The translations under genes were made by a program, and so were the position numbers. Positions 58,266-64,000 of a stretch of DNA of 64,000 nt are shown here, in pieces. A model generated the notes under the pieces. It made no database searches and was not told the DNA's origin. It saw only the letters and a program-made list of their open reading frames with translations. Within the stretch, counting starts at the first letter, position 1. Each line of letters begins with the position of its first letter. Source of the DNA: Haematobia irritans (Eukaryota > Arthropoda > Insecta > Diptera > Muscidae); NCBI RefSeq assembly GCF_050003625.1, contig NC_134398.1, forward strand, positions 88,041,983-88,105,982, in the 5' to 3' direction.

Positions 58266-58636
58266 CAGTAATCCCTCGATTTACGTCGCCTCGGTTTACG
58301 TTGTTTCGATTTACGTCGTAAAAATGTTTGTTCCATTAAACTTCCATTTACGTCGCCATTCGATATACGTCGTCGATTTTTTTGCCCACTTTATCAGAAA
58401 CGCCTTCCATAAGTAAAATTGGTATCAAAGATGATGACATCGTAACATTTTATTTTCTGAAATTCTTACCGAAATTACTGAATTACCTTTATTTTTGAAC
58501 TTTTTTATTATGCACATACAACATATGTTAAATGGGTTTAGGAGTAAGTATAAGCAATTTTTAATTCGGTTTACGTCGTTTCGATTAACGTCGTCAAATT
58601 CCGGAACCAATCACGACGTAAATCAAGGGATTACTG
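58266..58636. mobile_element. pogo/Tigger-like MITE in LOA-C
   Basis: 371 bp, inverted ends CAGTAATCCCTCGATTTACG / its reverse complement with one difference (CAAGGGATTACTG), flanked by TA. LOA-A near 8990 shows the uninterrupted site (GATTCCGACACAATTTC). Internal copies of TTTACGTCG near both ends. CAGT...CCTCG ends with TA duplication are typical of pogo-group elements. Non-coding. Confidence 0.8.
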
Positions 58637-59819
58637 TACAATTTCTTCGATAGGAAACGACTGGTTCGACCGTCTGATTTGCAGGAAAATGTGTGTCCAA
58701 TAGTTCCTCCAGCGTCTCCTCACTTGACGTTGTCCAATTGCCCTCCGATGTTTTAATGAAACCTGGAGCGGAGTTGGTGGATGCTAGAACCTTCCGTAGT
58801 CTGGAAGCCTCGGACGTATTCTCAATACTGCTGCAGTAATCATTCCAAGAGTTATGCTGAGCATTTCTCAGTTCTCGCTTGTATCCTCTCATATTCTTCT
58901 TGTAAGCGTCCCAATCCTCAGGGGCACTAGTGGACTTTGGCTTGGTAAAGAGCTTCCTGCGGGATTTCCTCATATTATTTAATTCCGTAGACCACCATGG
59001 TGGTCGATTTTTCCCCCTTAGCTTCCCTCTAGGGCGTGCAGCTTTGAGTGAGATGTTGGCCTTAGCAATCCGCTCCACTGCGTGTTCGATATCTTCCACA
59101 TTTCTCCTATTTGTCTCTGTTATTTCCGGTATCATCATATTGAACGATTCCCTATACCTATTCCAGTCAGCTTTCCTAACATTTGGCGGAAATATGGTCT
59201 TGGTGGTATGAACATCAAATTTGAAACTGATGTAGCGATGATCTGAGAAGTTGTGTTCACTTAAAACCTGCCACTCAAATATCATTCATTCAGTTCTTGC
59301 GAGGCCAAAGTGATGTCCAAAACCTCTTGCCTGTTTTTAGTGACAAAGGTTGGGGCATCTCCCTTGTTGCAAACTACCAGATTAGAACGCAAAATAAACT
59401 CTATTAGCGACTCTCCCCTTGCATTAGTATCACTACTTCCCCATATACTATGATGCGCATTCGCATCGCATCCCATAATGAGTTTCGTCTTTGTTTTCAG
59501 TGACTCCTCAACTAAGGTCTTAACGGCACATGGAGGCATCTCCCTGTCATGTCCCATGTAGACCGAAGATACCCAATATTTGCATTTGGCTATTTCTAAA
59601 TTGGCAACGACAGTGTCTGCATTGCACATTGAAGGAAGCAGAAACAAGTTAAGCTCGTTTTTAGCAAATATACAGGCTCGATTTACATCATTACCAGTAT
59701 ACTGCAATAGTTTGAACCCCGGAGTACTTAATTCACATATTTTGTTTCTATAAACGTATGGTTCTTGAATAAGAACTATGTCTATGTCCCCTTTCACTTT
59801 TAAGGCAGCACATGCAGCC

Positions 59820-60577
59820 TTACAATGGTGAAGATTTATCTGGAGGATCCGTAGGACCATCGAGATTTTCAACAACCGTCACATCAGCCGCTTCAATCGA
59901 GTCATCAAGAATGTCCTCCTCAGAGATCTCGGTGACTCTCGCAATCACCATAGGTTCAACTTTGGTGAGTTCTGAGGCAGTAGAAACCTCCTCACGCATA
60001 CGGTATCTATCCATGTCTTCAACTTTGGTATCTCCCTCGACTTCGCAAGAGGATCCGCTTACTTCTGATTCAGACAGAGGCTTGTCCATTTCTGAATCCT
60101 TTAGATGATCGTTTTTATATACCTTCATTTGGATATAATGAAAGGCATAACATACACGGCCCTGGGACTTTGCTAGATGTGGTAAAGACTGAGTGTTCAA
60201 TATAAACACTGCATGCCGTCTTGGTCCATCCACTTCATCCAAACGGCCAACCTTCCAATCAGCTGTTGGAAGATCTGGATTGCATTGTTTCAGTCTATTT
60301 AAAATAGATTCAGGGTCAGGAGGGTTTGCAGGTATCCACGCATGTGCTCTAGGTCTAGCCGGTATGTCTTTCTTCTCGACTAACTGTAGAGCAGGTCCTT
60401 CCCAAACTTCACCAATTAGTATCAAAGCAGCTTTAAAACATTCTATAGACCTCTGGTCCTCAAATGCGACTAGCTTAAATCGTCCTTGATACCAACCAGC
60501 CTCTTGGTGTTAAGGATCTGGGCCGGGAAACTTTTCCAGCACCTGTGAGTAGACGACAGACAGAGCATTCTCAATTA
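59820..60577 (-). pseudogene. LOA-C ORF1, 5'-truncated
   Basis: Begins inside ORF1 (about the GEIENALS codons) and breaks near 60510, where GGTGTTAAGG reads as a stop. It is open from about 60425 to TAA 59822-59820. Contains VEKKDIPARPRAHAWIPANP and GPRRHAVFILNTQSLPHLAK, the DUF4780-like region, and an acidic tail ending PDKSSPL. It overlaps the ORF2 start by about 41 nt. Confidence 0.78.
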
Positions 60578-61790
60578 AAAATCAAAGACAATAGACTCTA
60601 GGAAGATGGGAAATTTGCTACTGAGGAGATCAAACCATTTACCGCACAGAAAAAAATGTATCTCGTAAATTTAAGCAGATTTTTACAATAATTTATTACA
60701 AGAATTTTCCAGAATTTTAGTTCTTTTTCATATCTTCAACGAAAATTAACTACTCGAAAGGAAATTTTACAAATTTTAAGTAGCAATCGTTTAGTTCATA
60801 GCCTATTTACAAAATACGATGGAAATTTCCTTAAAAATTTTCTTAACTGGTAGTTAAAAATTATTTCCTCGTACTATAAAACTACTTATGAAATGTAAAA
60901 TACTTTCTAAATAATAAGTGCAATTTACTATGAAGAGTTTTCGTATGAGAAAATATATTTTTACGAAAATTGAACTTGAAAGCGTATAGTAATTTCTTAC
61001 TGGCAATTCCTGTAGTTAATAATAGTTGGTACAACATTTCTCAATGAAATATTTTTAGTTCGCATGTAATTAAATTTATAGACATTTTCGTCAAAATGGG
61101 TAGATATCATTTCATGAAGTTTTTGCTAATTTTAAGTTAAACGTTTCATCGTTTTTATACTGATACGCATTTAAGAGTATTGTTTTTAGAGTAATGCACT
61201 GAACTATTGCATAGTACAGAGATCTTTCTCGTCAAAGTGGAATATGTTTAATGTAAAGATGATGTTTCTTGAAATTTTTTTGAGAGTGAGAGCATGCAAT
61301 GCAATAATGAGAAATGGTAGCGAGTGATGGGGATGTTGTGTATATCTGAGCGTGGGGTTGTTTTTATTTTTGTTCTTTCAGTGGATTATGTGTGTGTGTT
61401 TGTTATTCGCGAATGGTTTATTTGGCTGGATGAGGTGTTGTTTTCAATGAAGGCACATGTGTCTTTGTTGTCGTAGGAATGTTTTGGTTTTGCTCGGTTT
61501 TGTTTGACATGCTTCAGTTGTATAGTTGGCGCTGACGTGGGTTGTCTTTTTAGCAGGTATGTAACAAGGTATGGACAATTTTGGTTTTTTGAGACATATA
61601 TTGGTGTTTGTTTATTAAACCTTTTAAATGAAAGTTATTAATATTATATTAATATTTTAGCGATGAGATGTACGATGGCGAAGTGATGATTGGTAGCTTC
61701 GAAAAAAATTATTAAGAATGTTCAATATTTCGGAAAAATGCAAAATGGAAATTGAAATTGTTTTATCTAATTTTATTTTTTATTATTCAA
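60578..61790. other. AT-rich, then GT-rich sequence; no gene recognised
   Basis: 60640-61250 is AT-rich with many short TTTTA tracts. 61260-61660 is TG-rich and resembles 31370-31680. No coding sequence recognised. Confidence 0.4.
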
Positions 61791-62440
61791 TGTAAAAATA
61801 AATATTCAATTTCAGAGTAACTTCAGATTAATTTGGAAAAATTTTGGTTACACCTCTGCGTATAGTTTAATCATAAATTGGTAAGTATTCTTTTTAAAAT
61901 GTGGTTTTCTTTTAAAAATAATATTTTTTATATATATTATTATTTGTTAATTATTATTATTATTTTGAAACCAGTTTAATGTTTTTCTTTGTTGTAAAAA
62001 AATATTTAATTTCGGAGCAACTCCATATGGATTCTGGCAATTTTTTTATTTTTTTTTAGCGTATAATTTAATAGAGAAGTGGTACGTTTTCTTTTAAAAA
62101 ATGGCTTTCTTTTCACTAGAATATTTAATATTTCTAATGTAAAAAAAACAAATAATTAATTTCAGAATAACAATTTGGAAACATTTTTATGAATTGGTGA
62201 GCTTTTAACCAGAATATTTAGTTTTTTTTATGCATATTATTATTTCTTTAATTAGATTTTTTGGAAACCAATTTAATGTTTTTATTTAATGTAAAAAATA
62301 AATATTTGATTTCAGAGAAACCCCAAATGAATTTGGATAACTTTTTATATTTCCCCTCAGCGTACAATTCAATAGAGAATTGGTAAGTTTTATATTAATT
62401 ATTTGGTTTTCTTTTAACAGGAATATTTATTTTATTATGT
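61791..62440 (+). repeat. Tandem array of four diverged exon-like units
   Basis: Units start at TGTAAAAA (61791, 61993, 62139, 62290), so the spacing is 202, 146 and 151 bp. Shared order: TGTAAAAA, ATTTCAG or ATTTCGG, AATTTGG or similar, then in units 1, 2 and 4 a 22-nt segment beginning CGTA and ending TG, followed by a splice-donor-like GTAAGT or GTACGT. Units 2 and 4 also have an acceptor-like TTTTTTTTTAG or TTCCCCTCAG before it. Unit 3 lost the segment. No similarity recognised. Confidence 0.5.
62361..62382 (+). other. Candidate 22-nt microexon (unit 4)
   Basis: Preceded by TTCCCCTCAG and followed by GTAAGT. In the frame with two bases of upstream codon it reads YNSIENW (last base from the next exon). 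Units 2 (62060-62081) and 1 (61859-61880) read YNLIEKW and YSLIINW. A downstream acceptor at 62512 would continue YKLYE before GTACGT at 62529. Speculative. Confidence 0.25.
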
Positions 62441-62884
62441 CCTTTACATCGATAATAACACAGTTTTATGAGTTAATATATTACCTAATTCATTATTTCT
62501 TTCTTGTTTCAGGTACAAACTTTATGAGGTACGTTTATCTAAGAAAAGTTGAATTCTTTACACCATTTTATAAAATGTCCCCAAATATGGTAAGTTACAA
62601 CCTAATATAAAGAGCTAAAAAATTATATTTTATTACATATTAATTTTTAACAAATTTCATTATTACTTCCCTTTTTCAGCAAGATATGTGAGAAATATGC
62701 TTAAGATGAATAAAAAATTAAGGATAAGGCAAAATGTCCAAACAGCGAATTAAACTACTTTCTTGTTCCATGTGGCCGTAATTATTATTCACAAAAACTA
62801 TTGTATTAAGAACTTCTATCATAAGTTTTTATAATAAAATACTTTTGCCTAAAGAAAGTTTAATGCATGAAAATTTTCGTAATA
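62441..62884 (+). other. Possible further exons, otherwise non-coding
   Basis: Acceptor-like TTCTTGTTTCAG at 62512, donors GTACGT at 62529 and GTAAGT at 62590, and acceptor CTTTTTCAG at 62679 followed by CAAGATATGTGA. They could form the 3' end of a small transcript; no protein family recognised. Confidence 0.2.
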
Positions 62885-63731
62885 CACTGAAAAAACTGTG
62901 AACCCACCAGGAAGAAAACTTTCGGTTAATTTTAGAAAATTTTGAATATTTGTAGAAAATTTTAACTAAACAGTATTAAACACGTTGGCATCACGCCGAT
63001 GTCATAAAAATAAGTAAATATTTTTCGACAAATTCAAGAAAATTTAAAGAAAATTTTGTAGTTTGAAGGAAAAACTTGGAGTTAAAAATTGCAAGAATGT
63101 CTTTAGTGACATACCAAATTCATAATGGACGCATTTTTGGTAAAATTTACAAATTTAAAGAAATTCTGAACTATTTTGTGGAAGACACGAATTTAGTTAG
63201 TCTTTATGCTTCATTTGAGTATATTTTTTTCCTCGGGTTTAGATAATTTAACTAACGTACACAAAAAATTATTAAAGTAAAGAAAATTTTCTCCAAACAT
63301 AATAATTCTATGAACTAAAATAAAGTTAAATTGGCTTTAGTGGAATAGAGAGTTCACTTTTGTTTGAGTGTAGTATAACTGTTTGTTGTCCCTTTATTTA
63401 TTTAATTTCTCTGTACTGTGGAATGATTGATTTACAAATAGTTTAGTCGTCAATATTTTAAAGGGACTGTTAACCAATTTTTATTATCGGGCTTCCCAAA
63501 AAATAATCAATTTAACATAACCAAAATAATACTGACTTTTTAACTTGGTAGGGGTATATAAATCTAATGGTTTTGTAAAACTGAACTAAAATACAATGTC
63601 ATAGATGAACTAAAATTTAAGAAAATTATAAACTAGACAAGTAGAAAAACATGTTAAAGGCTAGATCATGGTCAATTTTACTACAGTTTAGTTCATTTTG
63701 CAATGGAAAAGAGTTCACTGTTTTTTCAGTG
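62885..63731. mobile_element. CACTGAAAAAAC TIR element (non-autonomous)
   Basis: About 847 bp with inverted ends CACTGAAAAAACTGTGAAC and GTTCACTGTTTTTTCAGTG (one difference). AT-rich and non-coding. No clear target duplication (flanks GTAATA and CGTGTT). Similar CACTGAAAAA ends occur at 35486. Confidence 0.55.
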
Positions 63732-64000
63732 CGTGTTAGTTGAATACTTTTCGTTTATCGAACCAAAACGCGTATACGACAAGTATTGACATAGCATTAA
63801 AATGCAAATAAAAAGAAAATAAGTGCAGGAAATACATTTCCATAAAGGTGGGTATTAAGTTCGAGTTTAGCCGCTAAAATCGCAATTTGTTCACGATTAC
63901 TTTTCTTAATTAATCCACTTTAAGGACTACAAACTTTGTGAAAACTTGCTTTGAGCTATTCCCCAACAAGTTATAATAAAATTTGCAACAAATATGTATA
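63732..64000. repeat. Dispersed repeat with AGTTTAGCCGCTAAAAT, cut by window edge
   Basis: 63847-64000 carries TTCGAGTTTAGCCGCTAAAA, also near 31985 and (reversed) 36690, and TTATAATAAAATTTG as near 35240 (35180-35330 in reverse context). Non-coding. Confidence 0.45.

Larger units (their letters stand above)
55555..59860 (-). pseudogene. LOA-C ORF2: endonuclease, reverse transcriptase, partial RNase H
   Basis: ATG at 59860-59858 (MVLRILQINLHHCKAA). Endonuclease: IQEPYV, CDANAHHSIWGS and, after a small shift near 59282, FSDHRYISF. The linker is open to the MITE at 58636. Reverse transcriptase (58265-57000) is broken by deletions near 58020 and 57985 but keeps AFLDIEGAFNN, GGVLSPLLWN and AYADDVALAV. 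RNase H starts at 57027 with KTNGSKLDG, where the usual first Asp is replaced by Asn, and FQAEILAIRE; it is then split by DD41D copy 5. The distal RNase H is deleted. Stop TAA at 55557-55555. Confidence 0.82.
55417..60577 (-). mobile_element. LOA-C: LOA-type LINE, 5'-truncated in ORF1
   Basis: 3' end at 55417 (CTTTAACCTAACCTAA on the minus strand). Body interrupted by DD41D copy 5 (55739-56672) and a pogo-like MITE (58266-58636); the 5' end is cut at about 60577 inside ORF1. An internal deletion joins the 3' region (55679) to RNase H (55680). No target duplication was identified. Confidence 0.85.

Noticed and set aside
62380..62610. 76-residue frame as a membrane protein
   Set aside because: Hydrophobic only because of T-rich sequence; it runs through splice-like signals and has no conserved motif.

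Overview
The window reads as transposon-rich, gene-poor nuclear DNA of a higher fly. It is strongly AT-rich, and no complete single-copy host gene was recognised. It is built from nested dispersed repeats: LOA-type LINEs with RNase H, DD41D mariner-like elements, DINE-1/Helentron-like repeats carrying GACG microsatellites, and tRNA-derived SINEs. From memory this mix looks like a calyptrate, probably muscid, fly. Species assignment is inference.

Layout. 1-7200: AT-rich 'R' repeats (motif AAACATAT), a degenerate CGTGA-rich array and Helentron/DINE-like repeats ('H' repeats). 7207-17055: a minus-strand LOA LINE (LOA-A) with a plus-strand LOA LINE (LOA-B) inserted at its ORF1 start codon; both have readable target-site duplications, and LOA-B itself carries an H repeat. 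19.1-31.2 kb: three copies of a deleted DD41D element, R repeats, a SINE carrying a hAT-like MITE, and an inverted pair of H repeats. 31.2-37 kb: a perfect 44-bp hairpin, two R repeats each with a divergent pair of tRNA-like modules, and a 630-bp pure TA run.

37.1-49.4 kb holds a second, unrelated LINE ('LINE-2') with a coiled-coil ORF1 and an endonuclease/reverse transcriptase ORF2. A 2.6-kb TA-target element splits ORF2, and excision in silico restores the frame. The ORF1/ORF2 junction carries a canonical A AAA AAC -1 frameshift heptamer directly before the ORF1 stop. From 43034 to 52998 the sequence is one near-perfect palindrome (arms of about 4.98 kb, no indels, two mismatches seen), so the 3' half of LINE-2 and everything beyond it is present twice in inverted orientation. 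It may be a recent inverted duplication or an assembly/read artefact.

52.9-60.6 kb: a fourth DD41D copy, LOA-D fragments, about 1.3 kb without recognised features, and a third long LOA copy (LOA-C, minus) interrupted by a fifth DD41D copy and a pogo-like MITE. 60.6-64 kb: AT-rich sequence with a small tandem array of exon-like units and one TIR element.

How the parts relate: the DD41D copies lack the DNA-binding N-terminus and would need a transposase made elsewhere. The tRNA-derived SINE ends in nearly the same sequence as the LOA 3' end, which suggests LOA reverse transcriptase mobilised it. All family names come from motif recognition by eye; no database search was run.
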